NCBI GenBank assembly: GCA_002328835.1
Contig: DCWN01000015.1
Span: forward strand, 1 to 52,150
Source: Acidobacteria bacterium UBA2161
Lineage (GTDB): Bacteria; Acidobacteriota; Vicinamibacteria; Vicinamibacterales; UBA823
Length of the DNA: 52,150 nt
Reading direction: 5' to 3'
In this document: piece by piece, positions 40,982 to 48,519 of the stretch
How positions within the stretch are numbered: the stretch's first letter is position 1
Layout: the number at the start of each line of letters is the position of its first letter
Made by a program: the position numbers and the translations under genes
The notes under the pieces: generated by a model
What the model saw: only the letters and a program-made list of their open reading frames with translations
What the model was told of the DNA's origin: nothing
Databases searched by the model: none

Positions 40982-42385
40982 ATGAAGCAGTGGGCCAGGG
41001 AAGTCGGTGGCGTGGCGGTGTTGGTGGTGGCGGCCGCGTGCGGGTCCGGGGGCGACGCGCCGGCAGGCTCCGCGCCCGCGGTGAAGAACATCGTGTTGAT
41101 CTCGGTGGACACTTTGCGTCCGGACCATCTTGGGATCTACGGCTACGAGCGCGACACGTCGCCGGCGATCGACGCGCTCGGCCGCGTGGGCTGGGTCTTC
41201 GACGCGGCGTACGCGCCGGTGCCCCGAACCGGCCCGAGCGTGGCGTCGATGTTGACCGGTATGTTCGTCCGGCATGCGGACGAATGGGCCGTGCCCGACA
41301 CGCGCCGGACGCTCGCCGAACTGCTGAATGCCGAGGGGTGGCGGACGGTGGCCGCGGTGGACAATGCCAACCTATCGAACGAGCTGGGCTACGGCCGTGG
41401 CTTCGAGGTCTATCGCGAAACCTGGAACGAGAGCGAGGATGAAATTGAGAAGACTCGCCTCATCACACAGACCGGTCTCGAGTATATCGAGCAGTTCGCG
41501 GCCAGCGCGGAGCCGTTCTTTCTCTGGCTGCACTACGTCAATCCCCACGGGCCGTATCGCCCGCCGGCCGAGTTCACGGCGAGGTTCATGGAAGACGAAC
41601 ACTTCGACGATCGGGTCCAGCTTCGCCCGGGTTCCGGGTACGTTGGCCGGATCCGTCGCCGCGAGTACGTGGAGGGCGAACGGCGGCTGGGCTACTACGT
41701 CGCGCAGTACGACGCGGAAGTGGCCTTCTCGGACGACGAGGTCGGCCAGGTGCTGACGGCGCTCGACGCGCACGAGTCGCTCGCCGACACGGCCGTGGTC
41801 CTGACTGCCGACCATGGCGAGAGTCTCGGAGAGGACGACGTCTACTTCAAGCACGGGCCGCTCATCGGAGAGGCGCACGTGCGGGTGCCGCTCATTGTGC
41901 GGGCGCCGGGCGTGGCCGATGCCGAACGCATCGCGGCCCCGGTCAGCCTCATCGATGTCGTGCCGACGCTGCTCGAGATGGTCGGCGCGTCCGCCGCGCC
42001 GTTCGAGGGGGATCGCGCCACGTTTCCGCTCGCGGGTGAGTCGTTGTTGCGCGCCGTCGGGCCCGAGGCCTCCGACGATGGCGATGTCTTCTTCGCGAGC
42101 CGAAACTTCTGGGGCGTACGATCGGGCGGGTGGAAGCTGGTCGTGAGAACCCGAGAAGGGCCGCAGTCGCTCGGCGATCCGTTCCAGCTCTACGATCTCA
42201 CCGACGACCCGGCGGGCTCACGGAATCTGTACGAGAGTGAACCGGACCGAGCGGCCGAGTTGCTACAGTTGGTGGAGGCGATGCGCGCCATTCAAGACCA
42301 GGCCATGGCCGATCCCGACGAGCGCTTCGACGCCCTCGACGAGAAGGCGATCGAGAACCTCAGAGCGCTGGGCTACGTCCGGTAG
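40982..42385 (+). CDS. Sulfatase-fold lipoprotein with Thr at the nucleophile position
   Basis: A 467-residue alkaline-phosphatase-superfamily protein. A leader ends in AAAC with Cys20, suggesting lipidation. The N-terminal metal motif ISVDTLRPDHLGIYGY is standard. The residue that is Cys or Ser in formylglycine sulfatases (C/S-x-P-x-R) is here Thr83 in PRTGPSVASMLTG. Late metal ligands are in TADHGESLGE and KHGPLIGE. Thr nucleophiles are usual in phosphatases and phosphotransferases of this fold. The ATG at 40982 has GAGGAG nine bases upstream. Confidence 0.9.
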   Translation: MKQWAREVGGVAVLVVAAACGSGGDAPAGSAPAVKNIVLISVDTLRPDHLGIYGYERDTSPAIDALGRVGWVFDAAYAPVPRTGPSVASMLTGMFVRHADEWAVPDTRRTLAELLNAEGWRTVAAVDNANLSNELGYGRGFEVYRETWNESEDEIEKTRLITQTGLEYIEQFAASAEPFFLWLHYVNPHGPYRPPAEFTARFMEDEHFDDRVQLRPGSGYVGRIRRREYVEGERRLGYYVAQYDAEVAFSDDEVGQVLTALDAHESLADTAVVLTADHGESLGEDDVYFKHGPLIGEAHVRVPLIVRAPGVADAERIAAPVSLIDVVPTLLEMVGASAAPFEGDRATFPLAGESLLRAVGPEASDDGDVFFASRNFWGVRSGGWKLVVRTREGPQSLGDPFQLYDLTDDPAGSRNLYESEPDRAAELLQLVEAMRAIQDQAMADPDERFDALDEKAIENLRALGYVR

Positions 42386-42398
42386 CTGCTCGCCGACG

Positions 42399-43541
42399 CT
42401 AGCGCCGCCACGGCAGAATCGTCGGCAAGGTGGCAGTGGCGTCGCTGTCTTCCGCGTAGTGCTGGACGTCCTTCTCGCCGGCAGCCTGCTGTGTGTCCGG
42501 CAGATCCTCGATTGGAATGTCGAAGAGCCTGACGATGATCCGTCGCCAGACTTCCGCCATCACGCCGTAGCCCTCGATCGTGGGATGGCGTCCGTCGCTG
42601 CCGAGGAGCGACTGGTCCTGCTTGAATGGCGTGAACATGTCGACGAGCGGGACGTCGAGGCTGGCGGCGAGCCGGCGGATCTCCGTGTTCAGTTGGTTGA
42701 TACTCTGCTGCTTGCCCGGCCGCTTGTCTTCCTGCGCCTGGGTGACGGGGAGGATGGTGGAAAGGATCAAGTCGGCGCCCGAGTCCAGCACGGCCCGTGA
42801 CATCCGCTTGAGATCGTCACCCGCCTCGTCGGGGAAGATGGTGATCGCAGCACCCTCGGGCTGGGGGCGCAGGTTGTTGATCCCCTCGAGGAGGAGGACT
42901 AGCTCGGGGTCGTGCTGGTCGAGCCTCGACTGAATCCGGAGGACGCCGCTACGCGTATTCTCGCCCGCCTTGCCTTCGTTGATGATCTCGATCTCCTGGC
43001 CCGGGTACTTCAGCCTGAGCATCGCCTGCAACTGGGTCGGGTACGCGGTGAGGCCGTGGGAGCCGGAAAACGCGGCGCTCAATGTGCCTTTCGTGATGCT
43101 GTCGCCGAACGCCATGATCCGCGTGACACCCAGCATCGGTCCGGTCGGCGGCGGCGGCGGCGGCGGCGCTGGTTCGTCGAGGACGACGCTGAACGAGCAA
43201 CGCGATCCGACGCTCTCAGGTCTGACACAGGTCACGCTGGTCGTGCCGACGGCGAACATCGCTCCAGGTTTCGGCTGGCAGACGGCGTTGACTGGCGTGC
43301 CATTCGTGTCGACGGTAGGCTCAGAGTACGCGACCTCCACGGGAGCGCCGTCCAAGGACTCGGCTTCGACCGTGAGGGGGTAGAGCAACCGGGCGATCGC
43401 CGCCGCGGGCGGCAGCGCGGACGGCGCCGCCGGCGACTTGCTGCCGCTGCACCCAGCGATTCCGACAGTGCCGACCGCTGCCACCACGAGCGGCCACGCA
43501 CTGAACGAGCGACACCACTCACCCACGATACTCCCCATCAT
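42399..43541 (-). CDS. SGNH/GDSL-hydrolase lipoprotein with an N-terminal HYR-like domain
   Basis: A 380-residue lipoprotein with the lipobox I-A-G-C at Cys31. An immunoglobulin-like HYR domain (about 50-125) has paired cysteines in NAVCQPKPG and TCVRPESVGSRCSFS. A run of seven prolines leads to the SGNH domain: IMAFGDSITKG (Ser nucleophile), NEGKAGENT (block II), EGINNL (block III) and DGRHPT (catalytic Asp-His). SGNH enzymes deacylate sugars or lipids, so it could remove acyl groups added by the nearby acyltransferase. The first Met of the MM pair at 43541 is chosen. Convergent with the sulfatase-like gene, divergent from the epimerase. Confidence 0.88.
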   Translation of the reverse strand: MMGSIVGEWCRSFSAWPLVVAAVGTVGIAGCSGSKSPAAPSALPPAAAIARLLYPLTVEAESLDGAPVEVAYSEPTVDTNGTPVNAVCQPKPGAMFAVGTTSVTCVRPESVGSRCSFSVVLDEPAPPPPPPPTGPMLGVTRIMAFGDSITKGTLSAAFSGSHGLTAYPTQLQAMLRLKYPGQEIEIINEGKAGENTRSGVLRIQSRLDQHDPELVLLLEGINNLRPQPEGAAITIFPDEAGDDLKRMSRAVLDSGADLILSTILPVTQAQEDKRPGKQQSINQLNTEIRRLAASLDVPLVDMFTPFKQDQSLLGSDGRHPTIEGYGVMAEVWRRIIVRLFDIPIEDLPDTQQAAGEKDVQHYAEDSDATATLPTILPWRR

Positions 43542-43639
43542 CCTACCGACTTGTATACTACACCGTCGCTTCAGCCGAGGCGATGGCCGCGGCGCGGTGT
43601 CCTGGGCTGGCGCCGGGCCCAGGAGTGTCACGACCAACG

Positions 43640-44626
43640 ATGCAGGTTCTCGTAACGGGCGCGAGCGGGTTCGCGGGCGGACGCCTGGTGCGCCATCTCG
43701 TCGAGGCGGGGCAGACGGTTCGTGGGCTCGTTCGCGAGGCGAGCCGGGCGAAGCTCGGCGATCTGGCGGCGGTGATGGAGGTTGCCGACGGCGATCTGGC
43801 TGATCCAGCGTCGCTTTCGCGCGCCTGCGCCGACGTCGAGGTCGTGTACCACATTGCGGCGACCTATCGGCAGGCGGGGCAGCCCGATTCGGCCTATCAG
43901 GCCGTCAACGTCGATGGCACGCGACACCTGCTCGACGCGGCGGGCGCGGCCGGTGTCCGCCGCGTCGTGCACTGCAGCACCGGCGGGGTGCACGGTCATA
44001 TCGAGCACCCCCCGGCGAACGAGGACGCGCCAATCGCGCCCGGCGACATCTATCAGGAAACCAAGCTCGAGGGTGAACGGCTGGCGCGCGCGTTCGGTGA
44101 GCAGGGCTCGGTCGAGGTCGTGGTCGCGCGTCCGACCGGCATCTACGGCCCCGGCGATACGCGCCTCCTGAAGCTGTTCCGTGGGATCGCGCGCGGCACG
44201 TTGCCGATGATCGGCGACGGGCAGGTGTTCTACCACCTGAACTACGTGGACGACCTCGCCGAGGGCTTCCGGCTCTGCGGCGAGGTGCCGGCTGCCGCAG
44301 GGCGAACCTATCTGCTGGGCGGGGCGGAGTACACCACCCTCTCGGAGCTGGTGGCGCTCGTCGCCGATGTGCTCGGCGTGGCGCCCCCGCGCTGGCGCCT
44401 GCCGGTGTGGCCGGTCTGGCTGGCGGCGGCATGCTGTGAATTCCTGTGCGTCCCGTTGCGCATCGAGCCGCCGCTGTACCGCCGGCGGATCGCGTTCTAT
44501 ACGAAGAGTCGCGCGTTCGATATCTCGCGCGCGCGTCGCGAGCTGGGCTACGCGCCCCGGGTCGACCTACGGACCGGCATCGAGCGTACGGCCGCCTGGT
44601 ACCGGGAGCAGAGCCTGCTGGCGTAG
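43640..44626 (+). CDS. NAD-dependent sugar epimerase/dehydratase (extended SDR; hopanoid-associated HpnA-like)
   Basis: A 328-residue SDR. The nucleotide-binding VTGASGFAGGRLV is at the N-terminus and the catalytic YxxxK is in IYQETKLEGERLA, with Ser in HCSTGGVHG. The layout resembles dihydroflavonol-4-reductase/HpnA-type epimerases. The substrate is unknown; its position in a glycan region favours an NDP-sugar. The ATG at 43640 begins MQVLVTGASGF. About 720 bp of this gene are antisense to the read-through tail of the carbamoyltransferase frame. Confidence 0.92.
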   Translation: MQVLVTGASGFAGGRLVRHLVEAGQTVRGLVREASRAKLGDLAAVMEVADGDLADPASLSRACADVEVVYHIAATYRQAGQPDSAYQAVNVDGTRHLLDAAGAAGVRRVVHCSTGGVHGHIEHPPANEDAPIAPGDIYQETKLEGERLARAFGEQGSVEVVVARPTGIYGPGDTRLLKLFRGIARGTLPMIGDGQVFYHLNYVDDLAEGFRLCGEVPAAAGRTYLLGGAEYTTLSELVALVADVLGVAPPRWRLPVWPVWLAAACCEFLCVPLRIEPPLYRRRIAFYTKSRAFDISRARRELGYAPRVDLRTGIERTAAWYREQSLLA

Positions 44627-46640
44627 AGGCCGGGTCACCACCCGCCAGCCCTCTGTCGAGGGCGAACTCGGTCCGCCAGGCGGCGTCGTCGTCGAACGCC
44701 GGCTGCTGGGTCTTTTCGAGTAGACAGTCCTCGAGGGCCAGGACGTCCATTTCGGTCCGCATGAAGCAGCGGTAGGAGTCTTCCGGAGTGCAGACGATCG
44801 GCTCGCCACGCACATTGAACGACGTGTTGACGATGACCGGGCAGCCGGTGCGTTCGCGGAATGCGGCGATGATCTCCCAGTAGAGCGGCGCGACGTCGCG
44901 TCTGACGGTCTGCACCCTGGCCGAGTAGTCGACGTGGGTCACGGCGGGGATCTCCGAACGCGGGACGTTCAGCTTCTCGATGCCCCAGAGGTGCTCCTCG
45001 TCGGCGCTCATCGTGCGCCGCCGGTCGGGCGCGACGCCCGCGACGAGCAACATGTAGGGAGAGTCGACGCTCAACTGGAACCAGTCGGCCACGTCCTCGC
45101 GCAGAACGCTCGGTGCGAACGGCCGGAAGCTCTCGCGATACTTGATCTTGAGGTTCATCACCGACTGCATCTGCGGCGAACGCGGGTCACCGATGATGCT
45201 GCGTCCGCCGAGGGCTCGGGGGCCGAACTCCATCCGGCCCTGATGCAGGCCGACGACCTTGCCGGCGGCGAGTGACTCGGCGATCGCATCGGCGAGCGCC
45301 GCGCGCTCGACCTGACGGTACGGCCGTCGGTGGTCGTCGAGCAGCCGGCGGATGCTCTCGCTCGAATCCCGTGGGCCGAGATACGCGCCCCGCATGGCGT
45401 CGGCGTACGGCGGCATCGCGGCCACCCGGCCCATGGCGCCGACCGATCGGTGGGCCGGTTCGGACGGCGGGCTCGGCGTGGCCGGCGCGGACCAACGGCT
45501 GGGGGACACCCAGGTGCCGGCGGTCTCCGGGGAGCGGCGGGGCTGCCCGAGATATCGATGCCAGATGGCGAGGGCCACGCCCAGCGCGCCGCCGGCATCA
45601 CCCGCCGCGGGCTGAATCCAGACATCCTCGAACGGGCCCTCGCGCAGGATGCGGCCGTTGGCCACGCAGTTGAGGGCGACACCTCCCGCCAGGCAGAGAT
45701 ACGGCAGGCCGGTCTCGCGGTGGGCGAAGCCGGCCATCTTCAGCATGATCTCCTCGGTGACGTCCTGGATCGACCTGGCGAGGTCCATTTCGCGCTGCGT
45801 GATCATCGATTCCGGCTCGCGGGCGGGACCGCCCAGCAACCGTTCGAACGCCTTGCCGGTCATCCGGAGCCCTTGCGAGTAGGTGAAGTACTCCTGGTGC
45901 AGCCTGACCGAGCCGTCGTCCTTGATGTCGAGCAGCTCTTCCTTGATGAGGTCGACGTAGGTCGGCTCGCCGTACGGCGCCAGTCCCATGATCTTGTATT
46001 CGCCGCTGTTGACCTTGAAGCCGGCGAAGTAGGTGAACGCCGAGTAGAGCAGGCCGAGCGAATCAGGGAACCGCAGCTCGTGGAGCAGCGTCATCTCGGC
46101 GCCGCGCCCGTGGCCGACCGAGCAGGTCGCCCATTCGCCGACGCCGTCGACGGTGATGATCGCGGCCTGCTCGTAGGGCGAGGGGTAGAACGCCGAGGCG
46201 GCGTGCGATTCGTGGTGATCGCCGAAGCACAGCCGCCACGACAGCGTCTTGGCTCGGCGCTTCACGGCCTTGGGGTCGTCGAGGCCTTCCAGCTTGGCGA
46301 ATTCCCGGCGGATCAGGTCGGGCAGCCACAGCTTCTCCTTCATCCACAATGGCATCGCCTTGAGGAACGACGGGAAGCCCGAGGGCGCGTAGTCGACGTA
46401 GGTCTCCAGGAGCCGGTCGAACTTGACCAGCGGCTTGTCGTAGAAGCCGACGATGTCGAGCTGGTCGGGCCCGAGGCCTGCCTCGGACAGGCAGTAGGCG
46501 ATCGCGTGCGTCGGGAACCGGTAGTCGTGCTTCTTGCGCGAGAAGCGTTCTTCCTGCGCGGCGGCCACGATCTCGCCATCGACGACCAAGCAGGCCGCCG
46601 AGTCGTGGTAGTAGGCGGAGATTCCCAGTATCGCGGTCAT
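43905..46640 (-). CDS. NodU/CmcH/SxtI-type O-carbamoyltransferase with unusual C-terminal read-through
   Basis: The N-terminal Kae1-like domain begins TAILGISAYYHDSAACLV and has the FGDHHESHAASAF metal site, GEWATCSVG and GLAPYGEPTY. The C-terminal carbamoyl-phosphate domain has GRMEFGPRALGGRSIIGDPR and VNTSFNVRGEPIV. The enzyme makes a carbamoyl-adenylate and transfers carbamoyl to a hydroxyl of a sugar or natural product. An insert of about 45 residues rich in Pro, Ser and Ala splits the two halves (45420-45560). The conserved part ends with TEFALD at 44655 (residue 662). No in-frame stop follows until 43905, giving 911 codons antisense to the epimerase. A TGA in another frame at 44635-44637 suggests a one-base indel or a lost stop. 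Treat 44655 as the functional end. Confidence 0.85.
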   Translation of the reverse strand: MTAILGISAYYHDSAACLVVDGEIVAAAQEERFSRKKHDYRFPTHAIAYCLSEAGLGPDQLDIVGFYDKPLVKFDRLLETYVDYAPSGFPSFLKAMPLWMKEKLWLPDLIRREFAKLEGLDDPKAVKRRAKTLSWRLCFGDHHESHAASAFYPSPYEQAAIITVDGVGEWATCSVGHGRGAEMTLLHELRFPDSLGLLYSAFTYFAGFKVNSGEYKIMGLAPYGEPTYVDLIKEELLDIKDDGSVRLHQEYFTYSQGLRMTGKAFERLLGGPAREPESMITQREMDLARSIQDVTEEIMLKMAGFAHRETGLPYLCLAGGVALNCVANGRILREGPFEDVWIQPAAGDAGGALGVALAIWHRYLGQPRRSPETAGTWVSPSRWSAPATPSPPSEPAHRSVGAMGRVAAMPPYADAMRGAYLGPRDSSESIRRLLDDHRRPYRQVERAALADAIAESLAAGKVVGLHQGRMEFGPRALGGRSIIGDPRSPQMQSVMNLKIKYRESFRPFAPSVLREDVADWFQLSVDSPYMLLVAGVAPDRRRTMSADEEHLWGIEKLNVPRSEIPAVTHVDYSARVQTVRRDVAPLYWEIIAAFRERTGCPVIVNTSFNVRGEPIVCTPEDSYRCFMRTEMDVLALEDCLLEKTQQPAFDDDAAWRTEFALDRGLAGGDPASTPAGSAPGTRRPYARCRSVGRPGARSPARDARARYRTRDSSYRTRSAGGTAAARCATGRTGIHSMPPPARPATPAGASAGAPRRAHRRRAPPAPRGWCTPPRPADRFALRQPAPRRRAGSPRRGRPRSSGGRTPARRRSSATCRARSHGTASGGAYRRGRRCRSDARPRPRPSPAHRTRAPAVHPRAWFPDRCRRARLARPRSPGGARYDRAPRRCCSARRGGHRPRPPRRAGVACHRR

Positions 46641-46663
46641 GCGAAATGCCCAGTGAGCCGGAT

Positions 46664-46692
46664 CGCGCGGCGCGCACGGCGCGCGCCGCGCG
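46664..46692. other. 12-bp perfect GC hairpin between DUF5989 and the carbamoyltransferase
   Basis: CGCGCGGCGCGC at 46664-46675 and GCGCGCCGCGCG at 46681-46692 form a perfect stem around a 5-nt loop. It lies inside the minus-strand operon, 24 bp before the carbamoyltransferase ATG, with no T-run. It could act as an mRNA-stability element, an attenuator or a translation-limiting structure. Confidence 0.8.
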
Positions 46693-46701
46693 GTCGGTCG
46701 A

Positions 46702-46860
46702 CTAGAAGAGGGTGTAGATGAAGGGCGCGACCGCCGACCCCTGGGCCAGGACAATCAGCAAGCCCGCCAGCACGAGGACGATGACGATCGGCAGCAACCA
46801 GTACTTCTTGTTGAAGCGGAGAAATTCCCAGAACTCCGCGAGCACCTGCGTCTTGGCCAT
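46702..46860 (-). CDS. DUF5989 small membrane protein (SxtK-like position)
   Basis: A 52-residue protein with an N-terminal EFWEFLRFNKKYWLLPIVIV block, one membrane helix and the conserved ending SAVAPFIYTLF, the DUF5989 pattern. It lies between the SxtJ-like gene (30 bp upstream in transcription) and the carbamoyltransferase (62 bp downstream). In the cyanobacterial saxitoxin cluster a similar three-gene arrangement, SxtI-SxtJ-SxtK, is found. Function unknown; the constant linkage suggests a membrane subunit for the carbamoyltransferase. Confidence 0.85.
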   Translation of the reverse strand: MAKTQVLAEFWEFLRFNKKYWLLPIVIVLVLAGLLIVLAQGSAVAPFIYTLF

Positions 46861-46890
46861 GGGCGTCGTGCCTCTCGTGCGGTGCGTCCG

Positions 46891-47301
46891 CTAGAACATC
46901 TTCTCCAGGTGCTTCGGATCCTGCTGGCGCGCCGGATACGGGCTCCAGTAGGTCGGCTGCGGCGGTCGGCGGCGGCCGAGCGGGTCCGACCCGGTGAGCC
47001 GACGGAACAGTCCGATCGGGGTCACGATGAGGAAGAACACCAGGGCCAGGATGACCCGCGTACTGACGTACGAGAGGGCGTCCGCCAGCGCCATCCACGC
47101 ACGATTTGGCAGGACCAGGGCGCGAGGGACGACGAAGCCAAGGGCAGCCAGCGTGGCGCCCACGCCGAGCAACGTCGGCCCAACCGCCGGTGAGCCGGCG
47201 CGGAACGTCAGATACGCGCCGGCGAGCAACACGACCCCGCCGACGCCCCGGCCGAACTGTCGTTCACTTCGCCACGGGTCTGGCATCTCGAGCCGGATCA
47301 T
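46891..47301 (-). CDS. SxtJ-family membrane protein
   Basis: A 136-residue protein with three to four hydrophobic segments and the SxtJ-like block PNRAWMALADALSYVSTRVI followed by FFLIVTPIGLFRRLTGSDPL. The C-terminus is Pro-rich, then basic, ending DPKHLEKMF. SxtJ-family proteins accompany SxtI-type carbamoyltransferases in many bacteria; the role is unknown. ATG 47301 is used, with ATG 47286 possible. It follows the GT4 gene by 18 bp on the minus strand. Confidence 0.87.
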   Translation of the reverse strand: MIRLEMPDPWRSERQFGRGVGGVVLLAGAYLTFRAGSPAVGPTLLGVGATLAALGFVVPRALVLPNRAWMALADALSYVSTRVILALVFFLIVTPIGLFRRLTGSDPLGRRRPPQPTYWSPYPARQQDPKHLEKMF

Positions 47302-47319
47302 ACATCGAGTCGATGCCGA

Positions 47320-48519
47320 TCACCGTGGCGGCGTCGTGGCGGTCAACCTGCGGTAGAGGGTCGCGAGACGGGCGGCGAGCACCGGCCAGGCGAAGAGGTC
47401 CTCGGCGCGGCGCCGCAAGGCGTCGCCCCGGCGACGTCCACCCTCGGCATCCTTCAGGGCGTCCACGAGGCGCTGCGCGAGCGCGTCGGCGTCGCCCACC
47501 GCCGCATAGATCCCCTGATCGCCGAGCAGTTCGCGGTTTACCGGGGTCTCGCTGGCGACGACCGGCAGACCGCACGCCATGTAGTTCAGGAGCTTGCCGT
47601 TGGCTTCGGTGAGGGACTGCTTCGGTGACACCCCGACCTGGCCGAGGCCCAACCATCGCGACGCCTCGTCGTAGGGGATCCGTCCGGGGAGGGTCACGGC
47701 GGCTTGCAGCCCCCGGGCACGGATTTCGTCGCGGTAGCGGTCTTCATTCGGGTAGCCCATCACGAGGAAGTGCGCATCGGGCACGTCGGCCACGACGCGT
47801 ACGGCGGCATCGAGCAGCAGGTCGACGCCCTGGTAGGGCGTCAGGACGCCGAGAAAGACGACGACGCGCTTGCCGACCAGCCCGAGCTGCGCGCGGAGCG
47901 CCTCGTCGGGCGGCAACGGCCGGAACCGTTCCAGCTCGACGCCGTCGGGGAGCGCCTCGATCCGCGCGGCGGGGACCCCGTGCTCGGTGAGCCAGGTGAT
48001 GCCATGAGCCGAGCTGGTCAACACGAGGTCCGGTTGGCGCGACAGCCAGGCCTCGATCTGCTGCACAAGCCGTCGGCGCAGGCCGCGGTTCGGGAGGAAC
48101 CCGTGGTGGACGAGTTCGCCGGCCAGGCTGCCCTGCAGATCGGCGACCAGCGGGACGGCCAGCGAGGTGCGGAGACGGGTCCCGATCGCGATGCCTTCGT
48201 GCAGGTGAGCGTGGATGACGTGCGGTCGGAAGCGACGGGCGACCCGGTGCGCGGTGCGCCAGAGCGACAGATCGAGCAGCGGACGCGTCCAGCTCGGCCC
48301 CAGTTCCCGTGCGCGGATACCGGGGATCGACGTGGCGCGGTGGATCCGCACGTCCGGCAGATCGCGGCCGCTGGGATAGGTGACGATGGTGGAGTCGACG
48401 CCGAGGGCGGCCAGGCCCTTGACCTCTTCGTAGATCCGAATGTGGCAGCCGCGGTCGCCGAAGAACGGCGTGGGCGCGAGGACGAGGACGCGCAGCGGCT
48501 CGGGTCCGTCTGGGCTCAT
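47320..48519 (-). CDS. Family 4 glycosyltransferase
   Basis: A 399-residue GT-B enzyme. The N-terminal acceptor domain has VLVLAPTPFFGDRGCHIRIY and HVIHAHLHEG. The C-terminal donor domain has VVVFLGVLTPYQGVDLLLDA and the motif EANGKLLNYMACGLPVVASE, the GT4 E-x7-E region. It likely adds a sugar from a nucleotide donor during glycan assembly. The ATG at 48519 overlaps the GlpD stop by 4 bp. In-frame sequence upstream to 49491 is antisense noise and not used. Confidence 0.92.
   Translation of the reverse strand: MSPDGPEPLRVLVLAPTPFFGDRGCHIRIYEEVKGLAALGVDSTIVTYPSGRDLPDVRIHRATSIPGIRARELGPSWTRPLLDLSLWRTAHRVARRFRPHVIHAHLHEGIAIGTRLRTSLAVPLVADLQGSLAGELVHHGFLPNRGLRRRLVQQIEAWLSRQPDLVLTSSAHGITWLTEHGVPAARIEALPDGVELERFRPLPPDEALRAQLGLVGKRVVVFLGVLTPYQGVDLLLDAAVRVVADVPDAHFLVMGYPNEDRYRDEIRARGLQAAVTLPGRIPYDEASRWLGLGQVGVSPKQSLTEANGKLLNYMACGLPVVASETPVNRELLGDQGIYAAVGDADALAQRLVDALKDAEGGRRRGDALRRRAEDLFAWPVLAARLATLYRRLTATTPPR

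Noticed and set aside
43905..47301. Saxitoxin-type biosynthetic cluster
   Set aside because: Only the carbamoyltransferase trio resembles sxt genes. No SxtA, SxtG or tailoring genes are present, and the neighbours are glycan genes.
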